This document shows, in pieces, positions 1-7,366 of a stretch of 64,000 nt of DNA. A model generated the notes under the pieces. It was not told the DNA's origin and searched no databases. It saw only the letters and a list, made by a program, of their open reading frames with translations. The translations under genes and the position numbers were made by a program. How positions within the stretch are numbered: position 1 is the first letter of the stretch; each line of letters opens with the position of its first letter. The stretch is taken from the NCBI GenBank assembly GCA_002295635.1, contig DBHK01000005.1:34396-98395 (forward strand), in the 5' to 3' direction. Source of the stretch: UBA830 sp002295635 (GTDB lineage: Bacteria; Pseudomonadota; Alphaproteobacteria; MPNO01; UBA830).

Positions 1-2
1 CT

Positions 3-1136
3 GTGTGGCAGGAAGTCCCAGGTGAGTATAGGTCAACGCTGCGGCGTCTTATCGTTACCCAGGGAGATACGGAACCGGCATCGGTCGAACAACAACGTAT
101 ACTCGGACAAACGGCTCCATCGCTTTATGATCTGCGTAACCTTTTCCAGATTAATGTGGAGGAGGGAAGACACCTATGGGCAATGGTTTACTTGCTCCAC
201 GCCCATTTTGGTAGGGATGGTCGCGAGGAAGCAGAGATGATGCTCGAGCGACACTCGGGGGATCCTGATAAGCCCCGTATCCTTGGGGCGTTTAATGAGC
301 CTACCCCGGAATGGCTCTCAATGTTCATGTTTGCGTTTTTCACCGACCGAGACGGTAAATATCAGCTTGCATCCCTAGCGGAGGGTGGTTTCGATCCATT
401 AGCACGGACTTGTCAGTTTATGCTTACGGAGGAAGCGCATCATATGTTTGTCGGGGAGTCCGGTGTAATGCGTATCGTCAAACGGACGAGTGAGGTGATG
501 GAAGAACTGGGTACCGACGATCCCGAGCGTATCCGCCAAGCCGGCGCGATTGATTTACCCACTATGCAAAGGTGGATCAATTTCCATTATTCGGTATCGG
601 TCGATCTTTTCGGCCAGGAGTTATCTACGAACGCAGCAAATTATTATACTCAGGGACTAAAGGGTCGTTTCCATGAGGGCAAAATTGAGGACGACCATCG
701 TCTGATCGATTACTGCTATCCAGTGCTGATGCTTCGGGGCAATAAGATCGTGGAAGAACAACATCCAGCACTAACCTCAGTAAATGAAAAGCTCCGCCAA
801 GATTATATTGATGATTGCCAACGTGGGATGACCCGCTGGAATAAAGTTATCGAAAAGCACGGGCACGATTTTAAGTTTCAATTACCCCACCGGGGCTTCC
901 ACCGTGCTATTGGTAATTTTGCCGAAGTGAAGGTTTCGCCCGATGGCAAGGTAATCTCAGACGCAGAATGGAGTACGAATAAATCTGATTGGCTGCCGAC
1001 GGACAGTGATCGGGAGTTTGTAAAAGCGCTTATGAAACCCTGTTATGAGCCGGGTAAGATAGCCAGCTGGATTGCGCCTCCGGCCAAAGGTATCCACGGA
1101 AATCCGTTCGAATACGAATACGTAAAATTCCATTGA
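3..1136 (+). CDS. boxB: Benzoyl-CoA 2,3-epoxidase oxygenase subunit BoxB (5' partial)
   Basis: BoxB is the di-iron oxygenase component that, with the reductase BoxA, converts benzoyl-CoA to 2,3-epoxybenzoyl-CoA in aerobic benzoate degradation. The gene runs in from the left edge. The 377 visible residues are the C-terminal four fifths of a protein that is usually about 475 residues, so the true start lies outside and the GTG at position 3 is not a start. Two ExxH-type ferritin-like di-iron motifs are visible, EEGRH followed by a helical LWAMVYLL segment, and TEEAHHMF. The closing part, ending NPFEYEYVKFH, is also typical of BoxB. A benzoate-CoA ligase gene follows after 113 bases, which supports the assignment. 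boxA and boxC are not in the window and probably lie upstream. Confidence 0.93.
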   Translation: MWQEVPGEYRSTLRRLIVTQGDTEPASVEQQRILGQTAPSLYDLRNLFQINVEEGRHLWAMVYLLHAHFGRDGREEAEMMLERHSGDPDKPRILGAFNEPTPEWLSMFMFAFFTDRDGKYQLASLAEGGFDPLARTCQFMLTEEAHHMFVGESGVMRIVKRTSEVMEELGTDDPERIRQAGAIDLPTMQRWINFHYSVSVDLFGQELSTNAANYYTQGLKGRFHEGKIEDDHRLIDYCYPVLMLRGNKIVEEQHPALTSVNEKLRQDYIDDCQRGMTRWNKVIEKHGHDFKFQLPHRGFHRAIGNFAEVKVSPDGKVISDAEWSTNKSDWLPTDSDREFVKALMKPCYEPGKIASWIAPPAKGIHGNPFEYEYVKFH

Positions 1137-1249
1137 TGAAGATAAGGGCTGATTTTAGCCCGCCCTTCTTCCATCTGTCGCCGGGTAGCGGTAGAAACAA
1201 GCCATAAAGACTGGCTAAAAGGCCAGAAAAGATGGTTAGGGGGTTAACA

Positions 1250-2833
1250 ATGGAGACCAATACGGTTCATATCGACCGCTCCGGTGATGCGCCGGTGTTT
1301 AATTTTTCTGAATCGTTTAACGTTGCAGTCCATATGATTGATCGTCATCTGGATGAGGGGCGTGCGGACCGACTTGCCTATATTACGGATAAAGAGCAGG
1401 TCACCTACAGACAACTAGCAGAGCGGGTAAGTCGCTGCGGCAATGCCTTGCTTGCAGCCGGCCTGCACCCGCGTCAGCGTATGCTAATGATCGTCAAAGA
1501 CTGTCCAGAATTCGTGTACCTATATTATGGTGCGATCAAATCCGGCATCGTTCCCGTGCCTATTAATACCCTGCTGCGGGCAAAAGATTACCAGTACATG
1601 ATTGAGGATTCTGAGTGTGAGGCATTGGTCTATTCTCCAGAATTCTCTGACGAAGTTGAAGCAGCCTTGGCTGCGGCTTCCCGCAATCCGACGTTTTTGG
1701 CCAAGACGGAAGGTGATAGCGGGATAAAGGAGATGATGGATGCGGCTAGTATAGACTTGGCGCCGTACCCATCGGATTCTATGGCCGAATGTTTCTGGCT
1801 CTATTCTTCAGGTTCCACGGGACGTCCAAAAGGGACAGTTCATCGACAGCGGGATTTACTTGTCAATAGCGTTTTATATACGGAACCGGTCCTTGGTATT
1901 ACCGAAAGCGATATAATATTTTCGGCGGCGAAGCTATTTTTCGCCTACGGGCTCGGGAATTCTATGAATTTCCCACTCAACTATGGAGCCTGTACGGTAC
2001 TATCCGATGAACGCCCCTCGCCGGAGATGACATTTCGGATCATCGAGAAATTCAGGCCGACGATTTATTTTGGCGTGCCGACGCTTTACGCAGCACAGTG
2101 TCGCACGCTGGAAACCGAGACGCCCGACCTTTCGAGTATTCGGATTTCGATATCCGCAGGGGAGTCTCTGCCCGCCCCAATTTTTTACCGATGGAAAGAA
2201 AAAGTCGGGCATCCGTTGATAGACGGGATCGGATCGACAGAGGGTACCCATATCTTCATTTCTAATCGGCCTACAGATGCTAAACCGGGAACCAGTGGCA
2301 AGATATTACCGGGTTATAACGCCCGGATAGTTGATGACGATGGCAAAGATGTCGAACAGGGGGAGGTTGGCCGGCTTTGGGTGCAGGGTCAATCGATGGC
2401 CCCCTATTATTGGAATCAGCCTGAAAGAACAGAGCAGACAATGCTCGGTGATGACTGGCTGAATACGGGTGATACTTATACTCAGGATGCGGGTGGCTAT
2501 TACGTCTACAATGGAAGATCAGACGACATGATCAAGGTCGGTGGTATCTGGTGCTCGCCGATTGAAATCGAAGCTCGCCTAATCGATCATCCAAAGGTAC
2601 TCGAAGCAGGTGTGGTTGGCCGCGAGGACAGTGATGGGCTTGTAAAACCGGAAGCACACATAATCCTAAAAGAGCACAGCGATGCTGATGACGATCTAGC
2701 CGCCGAGTTACTAGACCACTGCAAGGATGGCTTGGCTCGATACAAATACCCTCGGTGGTTTTATTTTGTGGACGAACTTCCTAAGACCGCGACCGGCAAA
2801 ATCCAGCGTTTCAAGCTCCGCGCTAGCCAGTAA
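1250..2833 (+). CDS. Benzoate-CoA ligase
   Basis: This class I adenylate-forming enzyme would activate benzoate or a close relative to its CoA thioester, giving the substrate of BoxB. The A3 phosphate-binding motif YSSGSTGRPKGT is near residue 187. AAKLFFAYGLGN is characteristic of the benzoate-CoA ligase group. The C-terminal hinge motif NGRSDDMIKVGG and the catalytic lysine segment LPKTATGKIQ are present. I start the gene at ATG 1250, giving 527 residues, because a purine-rich ribosome site (AGGGGG) lies about 7 bases upstream. An in-frame ATG at 1232 has no comparable site. It is co-directional with boxB and the following dioxygenase. Substrate choice among benzoate and substituted benzoates cannot be read from the sequence. 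Confidence 0.9.
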   Translation: METNTVHIDRSGDAPVFNFSESFNVAVHMIDRHLDEGRADRLAYITDKEQVTYRQLAERVSRCGNALLAAGLHPRQRMLMIVKDCPEFVYLYYGAIKSGIVPVPINTLLRAKDYQYMIEDSECEALVYSPEFSDEVEAALAAASRNPTFLAKTEGDSGIKEMMDAASIDLAPYPSDSMAECFWLYSSGSTGRPKGTVHRQRDLLVNSVLYTEPVLGITESDIIFSAAKLFFAYGLGNSMNFPLNYGACTVLSDERPSPEMTFRIIEKFRPTIYFGVPTLYAAQCRTLETETPDLSSIRISISAGESLPAPIFYRWKEKVGHPLIDGIGSTEGTHIFISNRPTDAKPGTSGKILPGYNARIVDDDGKDVEQGEVGRLWVQGQSMAPYYWNQPERTEQTMLGDDWLNTGDTYTQDAGGYYVYNGRSDDMIKVGGIWCSPIEIEARLIDHPKVLEAGVVGREDSDGLVKPEAHIILKEHSDADDDLAAELLDHCKDGLARYKYPRWFYFVDELPKTATGKIQRFKLRASQ

Positions 2834-2863
2834 GTCTTGGCCGCTTGAACTTTATCGGGGGAG

Positions 2864-3694
2864 ATGATGCCTAAGGTGCTGACCGATGAACAGATCGCGT
2901 ATTACAGAGAAAACGGTTATTTAGTTCCTTTTGACGGGGTTAGTTCCACTGAAGCGGCTGCCATGTGCAGAGATCTAGATGACTTTGAGCGCGAGGAAGG
3001 CATACGTGCATCCGAAATTATCGTCAAAGGTCATCTTTGCTTCCGGCGTTCATACGAGTTCTCCTGTAATCCGAATATTCTGGACGTAGTCGAAGACCTG
3101 ATTGGTCCGAATATATATGCATTATCGTCCCGTTTTTGGATGAAGCCCGGCCAGGATGGGTCTTTTGTCTCGTGGCATCAGGATTCCGCTTACTTCGGAC
3201 TGGAACCCAACCAACTTGTCACGGTGTGGTTAGCTATTACCGATAGTACACCTGAGAATGGATGTGTGCGGGTTGTTCCGGGCACCCATAACGGAGACAC
3301 CTATTCTCACGTCGAGACCTTTGACGAGAAGAACCTTCTGGCGAGGGGGCAGTCAATCCAGGAAATAGACGATAGCGGCGCCGTCGACCTAGTTCTTCGG
3401 GCTGGGCAGTTTTCCTGCCACCACGAGAGGATTGTGCACGGATCTAATCCCAATGAAACCGAACATATGCGTATCGGCCTAGGAATTTTCTATTTTCCAT
3501 CGTATGTCCGATCCACCATCGGCCGACGCCCTGCATCCCTCGTACGCGGCGTAGACGAATACGGTCACTGGGATGTCGACCCGGTCCCCGAGACAGACCG
3601 AGATGAAAAAGTCTATGCCCACGTGAAAGCTGCCGGCGATCGTTATGTTGACCCGCAGTATGCGCAGGAAGCTCTCCGCGAGGATGCGACCTAA
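2864..3694 (+). CDS. Phytanoyl-CoA dioxygenase (PhyH) family protein
   Basis: A 276-residue member of the PhyH family of Fe(II)/2-oxoglutarate-dependent hydroxylases. The iron-binding HxD is visible in WHQDSAYFG around residue 105, the distal histidine in IVHGSNPNE, and a following arginine (EHMRIGLG) is the likely 2-oxoglutarate contact. It begins 30 bases after the ligase stop. The GGGGGAG ribosome site directly abuts two consecutive ATG codons (2864 and 2867), so the second may be the real start. The position in a benzoate operon suggests hydroxylation of a carboxylate or CoA-ester side product, but PhyH substrates are very diverse and the specific reaction is unknown. Confidence 0.85.
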   Translation: MMPKVLTDEQIAYYRENGYLVPFDGVSSTEAAAMCRDLDDFEREEGIRASEIIVKGHLCFRRSYEFSCNPNILDVVEDLIGPNIYALSSRFWMKPGQDGSFVSWHQDSAYFGLEPNQLVTVWLAITDSTPENGCVRVVPGTHNGDTYSHVETFDEKNLLARGQSIQEIDDSGAVDLVLRAGQFSCHHERIVHGSNPNETEHMRIGLGIFYFPSYVRSTIGRRPASLVRGVDEYGHWDVDPVPETDRDEKVYAHVKAAGDRYVDPQYAQEALREDAT

Positions 3695-3720
3695 TATTTG
3701 ATCAAACGCTCGGAGAGCAT

Positions 3721-5016
3721 ATGTCATCAATATTGAATGAACCACCGTCTGGTCTAAACACCCTAACCGCAAGCGAAGCGGCTCGCAAACTCGCGATGGG
3801 GAGGTTGAAGTCGGTGCATTTAGTTGAAGATTGTTTAGACCGCATATCAAAACACGATGAGACACTGCGCGCTTGGGCATTCGTAAATGCTGACCAAGCT
3901 TTAGCTCAGGCCCGCGCCTGCGATCTTTCTGACACACCGACAGGCCCGCTGCACGGCATTCCCGTTGGCATAAAAGATGTACTTGATACTTACGATATGC
4001 CGACAGAATACGGATCAGATATTTACCGGGATCACAGACCGACTAAGGACTCACACTGTGTGGCAGCGCTGCGGGCCGCAGGAGCAGTTCTACTTGGCAA
4101 AACAACAACAACCCAGTTTGCAAGCCCGCTGCCGGTCGGCGTGCGCAACCCTCATGATACCGACCGGACACCTGGTGTTTCGTCCAGCGGATCGGCCGCC
4201 GCGGTAGCCGATTTTATGGTACCGCTCGCAAATGGTACCCAGACAGGCGGATCGGTGATCCTGCCAGCGTCATTTTGTGGTGTCGTAGGTTACAAGGCAA
4301 GTTTAGACGGACTAGATCGAGCGGGAATTTCTGGTTTAAAAAAATCTCTAGATACGCTCGGTTACTTTGCCCGCTCTGCTGAGGACATCGGCCTGGTCTA
4401 TCAATCTGTGAAAGGGGAAATATTGCCAGTGGATGCCGGACGACCAAAGATCGGTGTCTGCAAAACGCCGATGTGGGATGAGGCGGAGGATTGCTCCAGA
4501 GCGGCACTTGAAAAGGCAGCGTCAACACTGTCGGCATCGGGATACGAGGTGGCGGATGTGGAACTGCCACGGATATTCGATACAATCGAACAGCCATTCC
4601 GCGTGATTTCTAACTATGAGGGCAAGTGCGCCCTCGCTCGTGAGTTTCGTGATCACATGGATAAGATGAATGCATGGATGCAGGAGACCGGTAATTCTAA
4701 CTGGTCTGAGCAGGAATACCGGGACGCAATCGTGGCTGCAGATCATGCACGCGCTGCGCTCAAGAACGTCTATGACGAATACCCTGTTCTACTCACGCCG
4801 TCGGCCGCGGGGGAGGCGCCATCAGACCTTGTGAGCGTTACCATGTCATCCTTTAATCGTCTGTGGACGTTGATGCACGGCCCGACGATCACTCTACCCT
4901 GCTCGACCGGGCCGAATGGTATGCCTGTCGGCATTCAGATTACCTCCCGGGTCGGGGGTGACGCGGCGCTGATCGCTTATTCAATCAGTATACTCCAAGA
5001 ACTCCAGAACGCGTAA
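3721..5016 (+). CDS. Amidase signature family hydrolase
   Basis: A 431-residue amidase-signature enzyme that would hydrolyse an amide to a carboxylate and ammonia or an amine. The catalytic lysine is in GIPVGIKDV near residue 84, the cis-serine in the TPGVSSSGSAAA loop, and the nucleophile in GTQTGGSVILPA, so the Ser-cisSer-Lys triad looks complete. The gene follows the PhyH gene by 26 bases in the same direction and is probably co-transcribed. GatA is unlikely, because the protein is short and stands apart from gatB and gatC. An aromatic or aliphatic amide feeding the neighbouring CoA ligase would fit the context, but that is inference. Confidence 0.85.
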   Translation: MSSILNEPPSGLNTLTASEAARKLAMGRLKSVHLVEDCLDRISKHDETLRAWAFVNADQALAQARACDLSDTPTGPLHGIPVGIKDVLDTYDMPTEYGSDIYRDHRPTKDSHCVAALRAAGAVLLGKTTTTQFASPLPVGVRNPHDTDRTPGVSSSGSAAAVADFMVPLANGTQTGGSVILPASFCGVVGYKASLDGLDRAGISGLKKSLDTLGYFARSAEDIGLVYQSVKGEILPVDAGRPKIGVCKTPMWDEAEDCSRAALEKAASTLSASGYEVADVELPRIFDTIEQPFRVISNYEGKCALAREFRDHMDKMNAWMQETGNSNWSEQEYRDAIVAADHARAALKNVYDEYPVLLTPSAAGEAPSDLVSVTMSSFNRLWTLMHGPTITLPCSTGPNGMPVGIQITSRVGGDAALIAYSISILQELQNA

Positions 5017-5088
5017 AGACTGGAAACCATTAGTTGTTTACCGCAAGTTGTATTCTATAGTTTTAACAAAACAAATGGAGGCTCGAAA

Positions 5089-5961
5089 ATGCAGTCAAAA
5101 TCGCCAACTCTTGCCGGGAAACTACGTACGACAAACGAATTTATTGTAGCACCAGGTGTTTACGACATGATCTCGGCAAAAATGGCGGATAGGGCCGGGT
5201 TCCATGCCCTATACATGACAGGTTCGGGGACGGTCGCCTCACACCTTGGTTTGCCAGATGCGGGGATCGCGACATACACAGATATGGTGTCTAGGGCCGC
5301 CCGGTTAGCCGGGGGCACTCAGACGCCGTTGATAGCCGATGCGGATACCGGGTATGGTGGGCTAGTCAACGTTCGGGAAACCGTGCGGGGCTATGAGATG
5401 GCGGGGGTTTCGGCAATACAGATCGAGGATCAGGACTTCCCCAAGAAATGTGGTCATCTATCCGGGCACAAACTGATTTCTGCGGAAGAAATGGTTACAA
5501 AGATCAAGGTCGCCCTTGATAGTCGGCTTTCTGAAGATACTTTGATCATTGCCCGGACAGATGCTCGCAAGGCTATTGGGCGGGACGAGGCTATGCGACG
5601 GTCGGAACTGTACATTGAGGCTGGCGCAGATATTCTTTTCTATGAAGCGCCTTCCGATATCGAGGAAATGAGAGAGATTGGCATGCTTTTCGGGAATGAC
5701 GTTGCGCTTCTCTCGAATATGGTGAACGGTGGGGTGACGCCTGTTATGAAACCCGAGGAACTGGGGGAGCTTGGGTATCGCATTGCGATATTCCCCTCCG
5801 CCGGCTTCCTCGCCACGTGTAATGCTTTGCGTGCGGTTTACCAATCGTTAAAGCGAGGAGGAGACGCCGAAGATGGTGGTGTGGATCTGTTTTCCTTTGC
5901 CGAGTTCAACGACTTGATGGGCTTCGAAGATGTCATCGAATTTGAGAAGCGTTATAACTAA
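5089..5961 (+). CDS. Isocitrate lyase / PEP mutase superfamily enzyme
   Basis: A 290-residue member of the isocitrate lyase/phosphoenolpyruvate mutase superfamily. The Mg2+-binding segment DADTGYGG is near residue 85. The active-site loop reads KKCGHLSGHKL, the KKCGH form found in lyases such as methylisocitrate lyase and 2,3-dimethylmalate lyase. TDAR and the later EAPSD segment also match the family. A good ribosome site (GGAGG) precedes the ATG. Cleavage of a substituted malate or isocitrate is the likely chemistry. Oxaloacetate decarboxylase and a C-P mutase are alternatives. It is the last gene of the box-adjacent run; no terminator was recognised after it. Confidence 0.82.
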   Translation: MQSKSPTLAGKLRTTNEFIVAPGVYDMISAKMADRAGFHALYMTGSGTVASHLGLPDAGIATYTDMVSRAARLAGGTQTPLIADADTGYGGLVNVRETVRGYEMAGVSAIQIEDQDFPKKCGHLSGHKLISAEEMVTKIKVALDSRLSEDTLIIARTDARKAIGRDEAMRRSELYIEAGADILFYEAPSDIEEMREIGMLFGNDVALLSNMVNGGVTPVMKPEELGELGYRIAIFPSAGFLATCNALRAVYQSLKRGGDAEDGGVDLFSFAEFNDLMGFEDVIEFEKRYN

Positions 5962-6477
5962 CCATTATAGCGGGGTATCAAGACCATTTGTTTGTCACTC
6001 ACCACCATAATAACAGGTGCTATTACTAGAATTCTCATTAGACGGAGCGGACTGCACATCTGTCACAAGAGACGAAATAACACCGGTGGGTATCTGGTAA
6101 GACCATAGTTCTGGCCCGTTGTCGAATTAAATGAGAAGAACATCAGTAAATGGGCCTATTGTAGAAGTAGGGGAACCCCATTGGAAAGCGACCCGCCTGT
6201 CTGGGTAGAGTCTTAGCTATTCTTGGCACGGCACCGGCGCATTATCTTCCGGTAATAGAGAATATTGAAACTTGCAATCTATGTGATGCCATAGAACCCA
6301 GAAATTCAGTAAGAGAGTTCTTATAAACGGGAAAATGACCATTCGAAACACCTGCAATTAACATGTAAAATATTGATTAAAAAGAGGCTATTCCCTCGGT
6401 AATGACGTTTAATCTGAGTAAATATTTCGAGAATAGCGTGCATTGGCAGCTACGGATCCATCAGGCATAGTGTCCAC
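5962..6477. other. Intergenic stretch upstream of mntR, no gene seen
   Basis: This 516-base gap holds no open frame with a ribosome site and no tRNA-like fold that I can recognise. A small GGGGAACCCC palindrome occurs near 6170 and the last 150 bases are AT-rich, as expected of a promoter for mntR. I looked for a manganese riboswitch or an MntR box and could not support either. Confidence 0.5.
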
Positions 6478-6948
6478 ATGCCCGGTAAGCTCAAAATTGA
6501 TCCCGTAGACGACCGACCACCGATAGCGCCGGTTTTGCCGGAACCTGACAAGCAAGCAGATCACCATCGACAGGTCCGTGCTGCTCGCCAGACAGAGGTT
6601 ATGGAAGACTACGTCGAATTGATTGCCGATTTGATAGACTCCACTGGTGAGGCGAGGTCGGTCGATATTGCTGAACGTCTAGGCGTTACCACACCGACTG
6701 TCGCGCGAATGATTCAGCGTTTGAAAGAGGCTGAATGGATCGAAGCACGTCCATACAGGGCAATATTTCTCACCCGAGAAGGCCGTAGGATCGCAGAGGC
6801 ATCACGGCGTCGTCACCAAATTGTTGTAGAGTTCCTTACTGCCATCGGTGTAAGTGAGGAAATTGCCCGGGCCGACGCGGAGGGTATCGAACATCACGTT
6901 TCAGAGGAAACGCTTACGGCGCTGGAAAACTATCTGCAATCAACATGA
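6478..6948 (+). CDS. mntR: Manganese-responsive regulator MntR (DtxR/MntR family)
   Basis: This 156-residue protein closely follows the layout of the E. coli type of MntR, a Mn2+-activated transcription factor for manganese homeostasis. The winged helix-turn-helix covers roughly residues 40-100, with VDIAERLGVTTPTVARM as the recognition region. The signature MEDYVELIADLI precedes it. The metal-binding C-terminal half carries RRRHQIVVEFL and the GIEHHVSEETL motif. The acidic, proline-rich first 30 residues are variable in the family. No mntH or other manganese transporter is adjacent, so its targets lie elsewhere. It stands alone, followed by the nrd leader region. Confidence 0.92.
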   Translation: MPGKLKIDPVDDRPPIAPVLPEPDKQADHHRQVRAARQTEVMEDYVELIADLIDSTGEARSVDIAERLGVTTPTVARMIQRLKEAEWIEARPYRAIFLTREGRRIAEASRRRHQIVVEFLTAIGVSEEIARADAEGIEHHVSEETLTALENYLQST

Positions 6949-7075
6949 TCGGTGGTGTTGTTTGCGAATCAAGTTCTGACGAAACCGTGTAATTATTAAC
7001 CTAATTCAGTCGTAAATAATTTCGTCCCCATGATCCCTGATTCGAATAGGTCCTGAATTCTGCCATTCTCACAGG

Positions 7076-7099
7076 ATATCCACAAGATATTGTGGATAC
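7076..7099. promoter_or_regulatory. NrdR-box-like palindrome with two near-consensus DnaA boxes
   Basis: ATATCCACA (7076-7084), a 6-base spacer AGATAT and TGTGGATAC (7091-7099) form an inverted repeat. The central 16 bases CCACAAGATATTGTGG match the published NrdR box pattern (acaCwAtATaTwGtgt) at nearly every defined position. NrdR represses ribonucleotide reductase genes, and nrdA lies downstream. Each half also differs from the strong DnaA box TTATCCACA only at the first base. An NrdR box is the more economical reading. Confidence 0.6.
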
Positions 7100-7176
7100 C
7101 TCATCATTTAGTCGTTTTTAATTGACGATACCCCAGATGTTGATGCACACTCCGATGTCGCGGCCAACGGGGAGAG

Positions 7177-7200
7177 TTATCCACAGTCGATTGTGGATAA
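7177..7200. promoter_or_regulatory. Head-to-head pair of perfect DnaA boxes (possible weak NrdR box)
   Basis: TTATCCACA (7177-7185) and its exact reverse complement TGTGGATAA (7192-7200) flank a 6-base spacer, GTCGAT. Both halves are the high-affinity DnaA box sequence. The outer bases also fit the NrdR pattern but the centre (GTCGAT) fits poorly. The dyad centre is about 101 bases from that of the upstream site. DnaA is known to act on nrd promoters in some bacteria, so a cell-cycle input to nrdAB is plausible. Confidence 0.55.
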
Positions 7201-7366
7201 CGACTCTGGCTGCGGGGCGAGGCGTAAGCAGCGAAAAACGGCCACTTTCGGGTCGGGATCACATAGCAGCAAAAGCCTGCCGACCGGCGTAGATCACCTA
7301 GGGGGTGGATTTGCACCGGACACGCTAACTCCCCCCCTAACGTGTCGTACAACGAGGAGGTTGGGC

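Larger units (their letters stand above)
6949..7366 (+). promoter_or_regulatory. nrdAB upstream control region and structured leader
   Basis: This 418-base gap separates mntR from the nrdA start. It carries two 9-6-9 inverted pairs of a TATCCACA core (7076-7099 and 7177-7200, listed separately). Downstream of these are several potential RNA helices: GGTCG 7251-7255 with CGACC 7281-7285 enclosing GCAG 7266-7269 with CTGC 7277-7280; TAGGGGG 7299-7305 with CCCCCTA 7333-7339; and GACACG 7319-7324 with CGTGTC 7341-7346. The C-run at 7331-7337 could instead pair with the GAGGAGG ribosome site at 7354-7360, so mutually exclusive structures are conceivable. The pairing is directly visible; a regulatory role is inference. 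Confidence 0.5.

Noticed and set aside
3479..3937. 152-codon minus-strand frame overlapping the PhyH and amidase genes
   Set aside because: It is antisense to two well-supported genes and shows no recognisable protein features.
5962..6477. Manganese (yybP-ykoY) riboswitch or MntR box upstream of mntR
   Set aside because: I could not identify the conserved loops of the riboswitch or a convincing MntR palindrome.
7076..7200. Chromosomal replication origin, because of the DnaA boxes
   Set aside because: There are only two box pairs, no AT-rich unwinding element beside them, and no origin-associated genes such as dnaA, dnaN, hemE or parAB; a promoter role upstream of nrdA is simpler.
7193..7366. 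N-terminal extension of NrdA from 7193
   Set aside because: The translation is low-complexity, covers the TTATCCACA palindrome, and a much better start with GAGGAGG exists at 7367.
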